The position numbers were made by a program, and so were the translations under genes. From Candidatus Magnetocorallium paracelense (GTDB taxonomy: Bacteria > Nitrospirota > Thermodesulfovibrionia > Thermodesulfovibrionales > Magnetobacteriaceae), in the NCBI GenBank assembly GCA_029001845.1, contig JAREWP010000064.1, forward strand, positions 1 to 54,924: a stretch of DNA of 54,924 bases, given 5' to 3'. The notes beneath the pieces were generated by a model that made no database searches, was not told where the DNA came from, and worked only from the letters and a program-made list of their open reading frames with translations. Of the stretch, positions 42,390 to 50,438 are shown in pieces. Numbering within the stretch: position 1 is the stretch's first letter; each line of letters opens with the position of its first letter.

Positions 42390-42665
42390 TTATGAGTTTT
42401 TATTTTTTCCAAACAAATAACCCAATATCATTGTAATTATTGGTGTTGTAATTTTCCATAACTCAGTAACTTCTAGTTTTTCGGGTGGATAAGCTGTTCC
42501 ATAGATACTTACTGCAAGTAAAACGACAATTGATACACCCGCTATGTTGGATGGAGCATTTATTTCATTACCAAATAACTTTCCTAACCAACCCGCATCA
42601 AGGTCAAGCTTCTTTTCCTCTAATGATGTATATTTTTCTTTGTTATTTCCAATATTGATAGCCAT
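42390..42665 (-). CDS. Small two-helix membrane protein, partner of zinc ribbon
   Basis: A 91-residue protein from ATG 42663-42665 (MAINIGNNKEKY); a start at 42710 would overlap the upstream gene and add 15 residues. The first 40 residues are soluble (LDLDAGWLGKLFGNEI). Hydrophobic helices follow at about 44-57 (IAGVSIVVLLAVSIYG) and 70-86 (ITTPIITMILGYLFG). The start is 1 nt after the stop of the zinc-ribbon gene, so they are co-translated. Small membrane proteins paired with zinc ribbons recur in accessory regions, possibly as toxic effectors, but no function is established here. Confidence 0.7.
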   Translation of the reverse strand: MAINIGNNKEKYTSLEEKKLDLDAGWLGKLFGNEINAPSNIAGVSIVVLLAVSIYGTAYPPEKLEVTELWKITTPIITMILGYLFGKNKNS

Positions 42666-42666
42666 T

Positions 42667-42927
42667 CTACTTCTCCTCAGACTCCAATAATCCAAGGGGA
42701 GCAAGAGCATGGGTACTTAGTACGCCACACTTTGAACATGCAATTATCGCTGACGGTATAGCTGAACCTCCAACAGAAAGAACATTTGGGTTTTGATTTA
42801 TAGGTACTATTGTAGTTGATACAAAATCAAAGTTTTCAGATCCACATCTATGACATGGTAAGTTCACATCGTTTTCTTTCAATTTGTTTATAATATCTGA
42901 TGGTTTTATATTTTTTAGATTCAACAT
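42667..42927 (-). CDS. Small zinc-ribbon protein
   Basis: An 86-residue protein with LPCHRCGSENF (C25, C28) and IIACSKCGVLSTHALAPLGL (C64, C67), a two-CxxC zinc ribbon. The N-terminal KNIKPSDIINKLKEND is helical. The phrase SVGGSAIPSAIIACSKCG is similar to a family of small hypothetical proteins I recall from many bacteria, always uncharacterised. The downstream membrane protein is coupled to it (1 nt apart). Its role is unknown; a sensor or regulator for the membrane partner is a guess. Confidence 0.72.
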   Translation of the reverse strand: MLNLKNIKPSDIINKLKENDVNLPCHRCGSENFDFVSTTIVPINQNPNVLSVGGSAIPSAIIACSKCGVLSTHALAPLGLLESEEK

Positions 42928-43871
42928 ATTACTCCATGACTAGCGCTTACCTGAGAAAGTAATCTATATTATAATTGGAGATAATGCACTGTAAATTAAC
43001 AATTTTTTACTAAAAGATAACATATAATACTTTGTTAATTAGATACTATATAAAATTTGCTATGGATGCTTCCATGTTTTTATTTCTATTTAATATAGTG
43101 CCTGCTGATTTGATAAGGCTCCCTAATTCCTAATTTAGTTTCGTAATTTTATCTATTGTCAATTGTATAATTTTACATAAAATAATCCTAACTTCCTTAT
43201 ACATCTCAGTGCACAAGATTCCTTGTTACTTCTATTTCGATTAGTGAGATAATGCGTGGTGTAAAACAATATCTTTTTATCACTTTATTGATACTATAAT
43301 CACCTTAACATAAATCAAAACAATAAGTCATTAGAATTCTTATTCACAAATTTTGGAAGTAATTACACGGACCATTGTATGGCAAGGCTTTGAGATGAAT
43401 AAAGATTTTTTTAAGGATAGAAAAATGGTACCTACTTAGGTGTATAGACTGATGGCTGAAGACTGTTAGGTAAAACATGTGTTATCGATAAAATGTTGAG
43501 TTATTTTGCTCAATACTCACAGGTCATTTGATTTTTTGCTTCAGCCTTCAGTTTTTAGCTTGAGTAGTTACGAAAAATGTTAATGATGCTGCTTTTTTGA
43601 CTTTTTGGGAGTGTTTTTTCGATTTATAGCGAGTTTTTAGCAGGGAGGGTTTTGGGAATTATTAAAAACAAATGGATGATGTTTGAGATAATATTACTTT
43701 ATCTCTTCTTGCTTTCATATCCTGCCTTGTGGGTAGGCTAAAAGGCGGTTTTTTTGGTATATTATTTATTCAATTTTAATAAAATGAGGAGCACCAAAAC
43801 TACATTCTGAGCAGAGTCCGGACTGTTACCAATTACCTTAATTTTACATTAATGCATAAAGATATCTGATT
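42928..43871. other. AT-rich intergenic region without genes
   Basis: About 940 bp with no credible coding frame on either strand. It contains GACTGATGGCTGAAGAC (about 43448) and CTTCAGCCTTCAGTTTTTAG (about 43541), which form a rough inverted pair and resemble GACTGAAGGCTGAAGAC near 16910 and a similar element near 33258. TGAGTAGTTAC at about 43562 also occurs just after the IS66 stop (about 243). No tRNA or array is seen. Confidence 0.5.
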
Positions 43872-44693
43872 ATGAAAAAAAACAAGGGTTTTTATTTCCT
43901 CTTTATATTATCTATCTTTTCTGTTTTTTTCTTCATTTGTGATGATTTACCGGCGCAAACCGAATTCGATTATCGACACTACGAACGCATTCTCTCTACC
44001 TATGTCCATGAAGGCGCCACGATTAATGGCGTTACTCTCAGTTCGATAGATTATAAAGGACTTTATAAAGAATATGAAAAGGCGTCATCCGATTACTCGC
44101 TACATTTAAAACTTCTTAAGAGCTTTGATCCCGATACTTTTGGAACAGATGAAGAGAAGATAGCTTTTTGGATAAATGTTTATAATACGGGCGCCATAAA
44201 AATGATCCTTGATCACTATCCCGTAGAGAGCATAAGGGCCAGGAAAATCAATTTTTTTAAAAATCCCTGGGGTAAGGAAATCATCGAAGTAAACGGCAGA
44301 CTTTACAGTCTTGGGGAAATAGAGCATAAAATACTATTACAAAAATTTAAAGAGAAGTCCATCCATTTCGGGATTGTATGCGCCTCGGTAAGCTGCCCCG
44401 ATCTGTCGCGAGAAGTTTACAGAGGGGACTCCCTCTATGCTCATTTGGAAAGGCAGGGAAGAGCTTTTTTTCGGAATAATAAAAAAGGTATCTCCATTGA
44501 CAGAGCCGGAGGTATTGTCCATATATCAAAAATATTTAAATTCGATTCAAAGAGCTTTGGGAGAGGATCGGAAGATATCATCCCCTTTATACTGCCCTAT
44601 ATTACGAATAACGACGACAGGGAATATCTCAAAACAGGAGAATATAACATAGAATTTATGGACTATGACTGGGATTTAAACGGACTGCAATAA
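43872..44693 (+). CDS. DUF547-domain exported protein
   Basis: A 273-residue protein with an N-terminal signal segment (about residues 7-28, ending DDLPAQ). The DUF547 domain shows FWINVYNTGAIKMILDHYPV, KNPWGKEIIEVNGRLYSLGE, IEHKILL and IHFGIVCASVSCPDLSREVY, the usual block with two Cys. DUF547 is widespread but has no settled function. The next gene, 6 nt on, encodes a TVP38 membrane protein, followed by a MerA-like reductase. These three often occur together in deltaproteobacteria and cyanobacteria, which suggests one membrane-associated redox or transport process. Confidence 0.9.
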   Translation: MKKNKGFYFLFILSIFSVFFFICDDLPAQTEFDYRHYERILSTYVHEGATINGVTLSSIDYKGLYKEYEKASSDYSLHLKLLKSFDPDTFGTDEEKIAFWINVYNTGAIKMILDHYPVESIRARKINFFKNPWGKEIIEVNGRLYSLGEIEHKILLQKFKEKSIHFGIVCASVSCPDLSREVYRGDSLYAHLERQGRAFFRNNKKGISIDRAGGIVHISKIFKFDSKSFGRGSEDIIPFILPYITNNDDREYLKTGEYNIEFMDYDWDLNGLQ

Positions 44694-44699
44694 AAAAGC

Positions 44700-45401
44700 A
44701 TGAACAAAGCAGTGCTAAAAAAAATAGTTCTCCTGGCTGTGATTATCGCTGTAATTGCCATTTTCAGGTTATTCGACTTGGGGCAATATCTGACTCTTTC
44801 CTATGTTAAGGAATCTCAAGCCGGGTTTATGGCTCTTTATGAAGAGCACAAAATTGTTGTAATATCGTTATATATGGCGATTTATATAGTTGTCACAGCA
44901 CTCTCTTTGCCGGGTGCTACAGTGCTGACACTGGCCGGCGGCGGGATATTCGGGCTTTTGGCCGGTTTTGTAATTGTCTCTTTTGCAAGCACAACAGGCG
45001 CCGCAATTGCCTGCGTGGTATCCAGATATCTGCTCAGTGGCTGGGTGCAAAACAAATTTTCCGATAAACTGAGGGCAATCAATGAGGGTGTAGAGAAGGA
45101 GGGGGCTTTTTATCTTTTTACAATGCGTCTGATTCCTGCATTTCCTTTTTTTGTAATCAATCTGGTTATGGGGCTTACGAAAATGCCGATTTTCACATTT
45201 TATTGGGTGTCTCAATTAGGAATGATTCCGGGTACGATAGTGTATGTAAATGCCGGGAAGGAGCTGAGTAAAATAGAGTCGCTTTCCGGGATTCTCTCCC
45301 CGGGGCTTATTATCTCCTTTGCTCTCCTCGGTCTTTTTCCTATTGTGACAAAAAAGCTGATGGCCCTTTATAAAAGAAGGTTCCACGGTAATTACGATTG
45401 A
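44700..45401 (+). CDS. TVP38/TMEM64-family membrane protein
   Basis: A 233-residue protein with about six membrane helices. The family core is visible: LSLPGATVLTLAGGGIFGLL, GAAIACVVSRYLLSG, FYLFTMRLIPAFPFFVINLV and GMIPGTIVYVNAGKELSKI. This is the SNARE-associated/DedA-like 'VTT' fold of lipid scramblase or transporter-like proteins. It starts 6 nt after the DUF547 stop. The family often neighbours flavin disulfide reductases, as here. Substrate unknown. Confidence 0.93.
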   Translation: MNKAVLKKIVLLAVIIAVIAIFRLFDLGQYLTLSYVKESQAGFMALYEEHKIVVISLYMAIYIVVTALSLPGATVLTLAGGGIFGLLAGFVIVSFASTTGAAIACVVSRYLLSGWVQNKFSDKLRAINEGVEKEGAFYLFTMRLIPAFPFFVINLVMGLTKMPIFTFYWVSQLGMIPGTIVYVNAGKELSKIESLSGILSPGLIISFALLGLFPIVTKKLMALYKRRFHGNYD

Positions 45402-45488
45402 CCCTTTTTTTAGGAATAAACGTCCATGGCCCTCTGGTTCATCATAAAGCATGAAAATATTTTAATTGTAATAGGAGCACATTATATT

Positions 45489-45569
45489 TTAACCACGAAG
45501 GTCGCGAAGAGCACGAAGTTTTTAAAGAAATTCTTTTTTCTTCGTTCACTTCGTGATCTTCGTGGTTAA
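45489..45569. repeat. Large inverted repeat between TVP38 and the MerA-like gene
   Basis: TTAACCACGAAGGTCGCGAA at the left faces TTCGTGATCTTCGTGGTTAA at the right, with about 20-bp arms and an AT-rich loop. Such ACCACGAAG palindromes are common in environmental bacterial genomes. It may also act as a terminator. Confidence 0.7.
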
Positions 45570-45664
45570 ATTGAGTCCTTTCGAGTCTATTTTCGGAGCT
45601 AATCGAAAAATTCGCATTAATCTGCATAAAAAACTGCATCTGAAAATTTTTTACAGGAGGGTAC

Positions 45665-47122
45665 ATGGCTGATTATGAATACGATATTGGCATCATAGGA
45701 GGGGGAGCCGCCGGTTTAACCATAGCAGCAGGGGCGGCTCAACTTGGCGCTAAGACCGTTCTAATCGAAAAAGAGAAAAAGCTGGGCGGAGACTGTCTCC
45801 ATTACGGCTGTGTTCCAAGCAAAACCCTTATTGCTTCCGCCCGTGTTTATCAACAAATAAAAAACTCGTACCATTACGGACTTCCCCGTATTGAACTCCC
45901 TCCTGTCAATTATAAAGATGTAACCGCCAGAATACAGTCGGTAATCGATATTATACAGAAGCATGACTCGGAGGAGAGGTTTTGCAAACTGGGAGCAAAG
46001 ATTGAATTCGGTGATGCGGAATTTACAGACGAACACAGCGTTACGACAGGAGATAAAAGATTTACTGCAAAATCATGGGTTATCGCCACGGGGTCCTCAG
46101 CCATGATTCCTCCTATAAAAGGGCTGGATAAAACGCCTTTTATAACAAATAAAGAAATATTCTCCCTAGAAAAACTTCCTGAATCCATGATTATTTTAGG
46201 CGCCGGTCCCATAGGAATAGAGATGGCCCAGTCATTCAACAGGCTCGGTTCTAAAGTCATGGTTATCGATCTTGAAGACCGCATTCTGAATAAAGAGGAC
46301 AGAGACATGTCCGATGAAGTTATGGCGGTTTTAAAAGAGGAAGGCGTTGACTTTCGCCTTAATTCATCGGTTATCGGAGTTAACGATACGGATAAGGGAA
46401 GAGAAGTGGCAATCAGAACCGGGGAAGAGACTGTCATCACACTAAGGGCCGAAACGATACTCCTGGCCTTGGGAAGAGCCGCCAATATCGATGGTCTGGC
46501 CCTTGAAAAGGTCGGCGTGGAGTTTACAAAAAGGGGTATTAAAGTAGACAAACGTTTGAGAACCAATATTAAACATATTTACGCTGCCGGAGATGTAAAC
46601 GGAGGATTTCAATTTACCCACAGCGCCGGTTATGAAGGAGGGATTGTCGTTACAAATGCCATTTTTCGCCTTCCCAGAAAGGTGAATTATACGCACTTGC
46701 CCTGGTGTACATACACAGACCCGGAACTTGCCGTTATCGGAATGAACGAATCGATGGCCAAAAGGCAGGGGATCAACTACACTGTATGGACAGAGGAATT
46801 CAAGGGAAACGACAGGAGTCTGGCGGAAGGTGAAAAAAGGGGCATGATCAAGATGTTGTTGGATGAGAAAGAAAAACCTCTTGGCGTACAGATTCTCGGG
46901 CCTCACGCCGGAGATTTGATCGGTGAATGGGTGGCTGTTTTAAATGGAAAGGTTAAAATTTCGACATTGGCCTCGGCCATTCATCCTTACCCGACTTTTG
47001 GTGAGATAAACAAGAGAGTTGCAGGGACTTTTCTTTCTGAAAAAATTTTTTCAGAGAAGGTGAAAAAAGGCCTGAAGATGTTTTTTAATCTCAAAGGCAG
47101 AGCATGTGATACAGAGTGTTAA
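45665..47122 (+). CDS. MerA-like pyridine nucleotide-disulfide oxidoreductase
   Basis: A 485-residue flavoprotein. FAD site GIIGGGAAGLTIAAGAAQLG, redox-active GGDCLHYGCVPSK (C44, C49), NAD site IILGAGPIGIEMAQSFNRLG, ATGSSAMIPPI, YAAGDVNGGFQFTHSA and the dimerisation end HPYPTFGEINKRVAG. It lacks the N-terminal heavy-metal domain of classical MerA, but its extreme C-terminus is RACDTEC (C481, C485), which recalls the C-terminal Cys pair of mercuric reductase. Dihydrolipoyl dehydrogenase is the alternative. It follows DUF547 and TVP38 genes and probably acts with them. AGGAGGG precedes the ATG. Confidence 0.88.
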   Translation: MADYEYDIGIIGGGAAGLTIAAGAAQLGAKTVLIEKEKKLGGDCLHYGCVPSKTLIASARVYQQIKNSYHYGLPRIELPPVNYKDVTARIQSVIDIIQKHDSEERFCKLGAKIEFGDAEFTDEHSVTTGDKRFTAKSWVIATGSSAMIPPIKGLDKTPFITNKEIFSLEKLPESMIILGAGPIGIEMAQSFNRLGSKVMVIDLEDRILNKEDRDMSDEVMAVLKEEGVDFRLNSSVIGVNDTDKGREVAIRTGEETVITLRAETILLALGRAANIDGLALEKVGVEFTKRGIKVDKRLRTNIKHIYAAGDVNGGFQFTHSAGYEGGIVVTNAIFRLPRKVNYTHLPWCTYTDPELAVIGMNESMAKRQGINYTVWTEEFKGNDRSLAEGEKRGMIKMLLDEKEKPLGVQILGPHAGDLIGEWVAVLNGKVKISTLASAIHPYPTFGEINKRVAGTFLSEKIFSEKVKKGLKMFFNLKGRACDTEC

Positions 47123-47988
47123 GAAGTCAAAAAGGGGACACAGCCCGGTACAATATGTACCTCTACCGGTGTATCACCGAAGTCTTCTCCGTCTATTTCC
47201 ACAGGGACAGGCTCATTTGAATCTATTCGAAAACTGTTGCCTCGTGCATAAATAATATCTTTTAATGAAGATAAAGGGCCTCTAAATGCCTTAAAAGCGT
47301 AATAAGCCATATCCCTAATACGAGCCTTTGGAAAAAGAGAGGCGTCGAAATGGCCGGAAGTGCAATCTGCAAGATCTGTAATGCTCAAGAACCCGGCGTA
47401 GTTCCGAATATTGCTTATAACGACCAATTCACATTTCATTGCTTCCTTGTGGTCAACGGAAACTCTCAGAGCAGGCGCCCTATAGCTTAAAATTGTCCTT
47501 ACTATAGGAATTGCATAGGCATGAAAGCCCAATAGTCCCATGCGGCTTTTTGTTACAGAGCGTATCACCATTGCGTCGAACCCGCTGCTTATCAGAGAGA
47601 GAAAACGCCTGCCATTGGCTATTCCCATATCGAGACGTCTTACGGCGCCCTTTAAAACAATTTCTTTCAATAAATGGGGAGAGGTTGTAAGCTTCAGTTC
47701 CCTTGCCAAAATATTGGCAGTACCTGAAGGAAGCTGCACGATAGGAATAGAAGAGGGGTCGTGCAATCCGTTTATCACTTCATTTAATGTACCATCTCCG
47801 CCGGCCACAACAATGCAGCCGGTCTCATTGCCTAATGACGCAGCCCTTCTCTCGGCATCACCTTTGGCTTCGGTAATAAAGAGTTCGCACCCAATTCCCT
47901 CTTTGGATAACAAGGCGGACAAAACCCTTGCTCTTTGAAAAGCCTTGCCTCTTCCGGCAACGGGATTTGAGATTATCCGGACATTCAT
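47119..47988 (-). CDS. Diacylglycerol/sphingosine kinase-family (YegS/DagK-like) lipid kinase
   Basis: A 289-residue protein with the family signature NPVAGRGKAFQRA, CIVVAGGDGTLNEVINGL (ATP site), VQLPSGTANILARELKL and a C-terminal beta-sandwich ending PVEIDGEDFGDTPVEV. It should phosphorylate a lipid alcohol such as diacylglycerol, or act on a lipid carrier. It is convergent with the MerA-like gene, and the two stop codons share the palindrome TTAA (47119-47122), so no spacer separates them. Confidence 0.93.
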   Translation of the reverse strand: MNVRIISNPVAGRGKAFQRARVLSALLSKEGIGCELFITEAKGDAERRAASLGNETGCIVVAGGDGTLNEVINGLHDPSSIPIVQLPSGTANILARELKLTTSPHLLKEIVLKGAVRRLDMGIANGRRFLSLISSGFDAMVIRSVTKSRMGLLGFHAYAIPIVRTILSYRAPALRVSVDHKEAMKCELVVISNIRNYAGFLSITDLADCTSGHFDASLFPKARIRDMAYYAFKAFRGPLSSLKDIIYARGNSFRIDSNEPVPVEIDGEDFGDTPVEVHIVPGCVPFLTS

Positions 47989-48143
47989 TAAAAAAAATTC
48001 ATGTATTTTAGAATATTCATTATTTCGCAGTGTTGAACCAAAATTTACGGGGCCCTTAATCTTTTAATATACACAGAAGATTAAAAAATGATATCATAAA
48101 GCGCACCAAAAAGGTAATCAAATCAAAAAGGAGAGTTTTTGCA

Positions 48144-48893
48144 ATGTATGGAAAAGTAAATTTTCTAACCTTGTTTATCTTACTTTCGGCTCTGTTATCC
48201 GCCTCTTGTTACCAGGAAGTCGTTCATAAACCGAGCGAGCCAAAGGAAGCCCTTATCTATGCCGCCCAACTTGTAGAGGAAGAGGAGTATGAAGAAGCCA
48301 GAGAAATGCTTATTGCCGTTAAAAACAGAGACACCACAAAGGAATACTCCACTGTTGCGCAAATTAAAATAGCGGAGTCATTTTATAAAGAGGGAGAAAT
48401 CGAACTGGCCGTGGAGGAGTATAAAAGGTTTTTAAGGTTATATCCTGACAACAAATACGCCACCTATGCCCAGTATCAGATTGCAATGACCTGGTTTTAT
48501 CAAATAGAAGGTGCCGACAGAGGATACAGGGCTGCAGCAAAGGCGATGAGGGAGTTTAAAAGACTTAATCGTATGTTTCCGAGGAATCCCTACAGAGATA
48601 TTATTCCCTTGAGAATCGAGAAGTGCAGGAATATTCTTGCCGCCCATGAACATTACGTAGCAGAGTTTTATTATAAGAAAAAATCCTACAACGCCGCCCT
48701 TGGAAGGTTGAATACGATTATGAGTGATTATGAAGATTATAAAGCTATGACAGACGTTCATTTCCTTACTGCAATGTCTTATAAAGGTTTGGATATGCGC
48801 GACAAGGCTATGGAGTTTTTTGAAAAGACACTGGAATCGGCCACTGATCCGAAGTTGATAAAAAAGGTTAAAAAGGAGAGAAGGTTTAAATAG
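48144..48893 (+). CDS. BamD-like outer-membrane assembly lipoprotein
   Basis: A 249-residue lipoprotein. The signal peptide ends with LLSASC, so Cys23 or so is the lipidated residue. TPR-like pairs follow: AAQLVEEEEYEEAREMLIAV, AESFYKEGEIELAVEEYKRF, KYATYAQYQIAMTWF, VAEFYYKKKSYNAALGRLN and FLTAMSYKGLDMRDKAMEFF. This is the YfiO/BamD arrangement, a part of the BAM complex that inserts outer-membrane proteins. It supports a Gram-negative host. AAAGGAGAG precedes the ATG. The precorrin-2 dehydrogenase gene starts 2 nt after it. Confidence 0.9.
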   Translation: MYGKVNFLTLFILLSALLSASCYQEVVHKPSEPKEALIYAAQLVEEEEYEEAREMLIAVKNRDTTKEYSTVAQIKIAESFYKEGEIELAVEEYKRFLRLYPDNKYATYAQYQIAMTWFYQIEGADRGYRAAAKAMREFKRLNRMFPRNPYRDIIPLRIEKCRNILAAHEHYVAEFYYKKKSYNAALGRLNTIMSDYEDYKAMTDVHFLTAMSYKGLDMRDKAMEFFEKTLESATDPKLIKKVKKERRFK

Positions 48894-48895
48894 AA

Positions 48896-49528
48896 TTGAC
48901 TTATTATCCCGTTTTTTTGAATCTGAAAGGGAAAAAATGTATTGTTGTCGGAGGAGGTGTCGTTGCAGAGAGAAAGGTCTTAAAGCTCCTTAAGGCAGAG
49001 GCATCTCTTGTTGTCATCAGTCCCGATTTGACAACGCAACTAAAATCCCTGAAGAAAAATGACGCTTTTGTCCATATTAACAGAGAATTTATTGAAGACG
49101 ATCTTCACGGCGCTTTTCTGGTGATTGCAGCGACATCGGACGAGGAGATAAACAAAAAAGTATTTGAAAATTCTCCGACTCTGGTCAACATCGTAGACAG
49201 GCCGTCTTTATGTAATTTTATTGTGCCATCATCAATTCACAGAGGCGATCTGACTTTGGCTGTTTCAACATCCGGCGCCAGTCCTGCATTATCCAAGACG
49301 ATAAGAGAAGAACTGGAAGAGATTTATACAAACGATTTCAGCGAGTATCTTTCTTTTTTAAAGGATTTGAGAAAAAGGGTATTATCCCTTGTTTCGGACA
49401 AAGGCATAAGGAAACGTTTTTTAAAGGCTGTCGCCTCCAAAGATTTGATAGATAAGCTGAGAGAGAGAGGATTAAAGCATTTAAAAGAGAACATTAACGA
49501 CGAACTCAACAGGATTCTTAAGAATTAA
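48896..49528 (+). CDS. Precorrin-2 dehydrogenase/sirohydrochlorin ferrochelatase
   Basis: A 210-residue CysG-N/MET8-like protein for siroheme synthesis: YYPVFLNLKGKKCIVVGGGV (NAD site), VAERKVLKLLKAEA, VIAATSDEEINKKV, NIVDRPSLCNFIVPSSIHRG and LAVSTSGASPALSKTIREEL. It uses TTG as start, 2 nt after the lipoprotein stop, with AAGGAGAGAAGG about 12-23 nt upstream. It supplies siroheme (for sulfite or nitrite reductase) or the d1/cobalamin branch. Sulfate activation genes at 13.6-15.6 kb fit a sulfite reductase in the genome. Confidence 0.93.
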   Translation: MTYYPVFLNLKGKKCIVVGGGVVAERKVLKLLKAEASLVVISPDLTTQLKSLKKNDAFVHINREFIEDDLHGAFLVIAATSDEEINKKVFENSPTLVNIVDRPSLCNFIVPSSIHRGDLTLAVSTSGASPALSKTIREELEEIYTNDFSEYLSFLKDLRKRVLSLVSDKGIRKRFLKAVASKDLIDKLRERGLKHLKENINDELNRILKN

Positions 49529-49562
49529 TTTTGTAACTCTCAGGGATTTAGGTTAAAGACTT

Positions 49563-50045
49563 ATGAGTGAATTGACGCATTTTGATTCAGACGGTTCCGC
49601 CAGGATGGTTGATGTAACCAAAAAGGATGCAACTGAAAGAGTAGCTGTCGCCAAAGGAGTCGTTACGATGAAACCCGAGACACTGAGGCTGATAGGAGAC
49701 AAGAAAATCGCCAAAGGTGATGTCTTGGGAGTCGCCAGAGTAGCCGGAATAATGGGCGCCAAAAACACTCCATTCCTGATTCCCATGTGCCACCCCCTGA
49801 ATATAACCTCTGTTAGTGTGAATTTTAAGATAGATGAAGAGAATTCAAAGGTTGAGATAGAATCCCGCGTTAAAATATTTGGTAAAACCGGCGTAGAGAT
49901 GGAGGCGTTAACTGCCGTATCGACTGCTGCGCTTACAATTTACGATATGTGTAAATCCGTAGATAAAGAAATAGTGATCGGAGATATCTGTTTGCTGGAA
50001 AAAAGCGGAGGGAAAAGCGGTTTATTCAAAAGCAAACATCCATGA
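49563..50045 (+). CDS. moaC: Cyclic pyranopterin monophosphate synthase
   Basis: A 160-residue enzyme of molybdenum cofactor synthesis, acting after Moa[55 protein letters not shown] and [20 protein letters not shown] (with the catalytic Lys of the KTGVEMEA block) are family signatures. Normal length. It follows the precorrin-2 dehydrogenase by 35 nt in the same direction. Other moa genes are absent from the window, but a MoeB-like gene is at 29 kb. Confidence 0.97.
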   Translation: MSELTHFDSDGSARMVDVTKKDATERVAVAKGVVTMKPETLRLIGDKKIAKGDVLGVARVAGIMGAKNTPFLIPMCHPLNITSVSVNFKIDEENSKVEIESRVKIFGKTGVEMEALTAVSTAALTIYDMCKSVDKEIVIGDICLLEKSGGKSGLFKSKHP

Positions 50046-50438
50046 TCCCGCGAATCGTCACAAAACCTGAAAATTATTAAACAATATTGGTAGGGGCGAA
50101 CCTGTGTGTTCGCCCCGGCCGGTGAGCGATTATTCCGGTGCGTTTGTTCGTTCGCCACCGCTTGGGCAGACACGCAGGTCTGCTTCTATATTTTTTGTGG
50201 TTGTCCATTTTCGGAGCAATATAAATTACATCTCTACTCTTTCAGTTGCGATTTATCCCGAAAATAACCGGCATCGTGCCGGAAGCAGCAGCAATGTCCC
50301 GCCAAAACAAGCTGAAACTCGTAAACTCAAACACCACGAGATGCTATCTCTTACAATAAAAATTGGGTTAGAATATCAGTACTTAATCACGGTGGAAATA
50401 TCAAAACAACACTCAATATTTAAAAGGAGTTTTCAACT
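50046..50438. repeat. Gene-free region with paired palindromes
   Basis: GGGGCGAAC (50093-50101) / GTTCGCCCC (50108-50116) and GCAGAC (50166-50171) / GTCTGC (50178-50183) form two hairpins, a combination frequent in environmental genomes. No real gene is seen: the 112-residue frame at 50104 runs through the repeats. Confidence 0.65.

Noticed and set aside
45910-46566. 218-residue frame opposite the MerA-like gene
   Set aside because: Ser/Thr-rich antisense shadow of a conserved enzyme.
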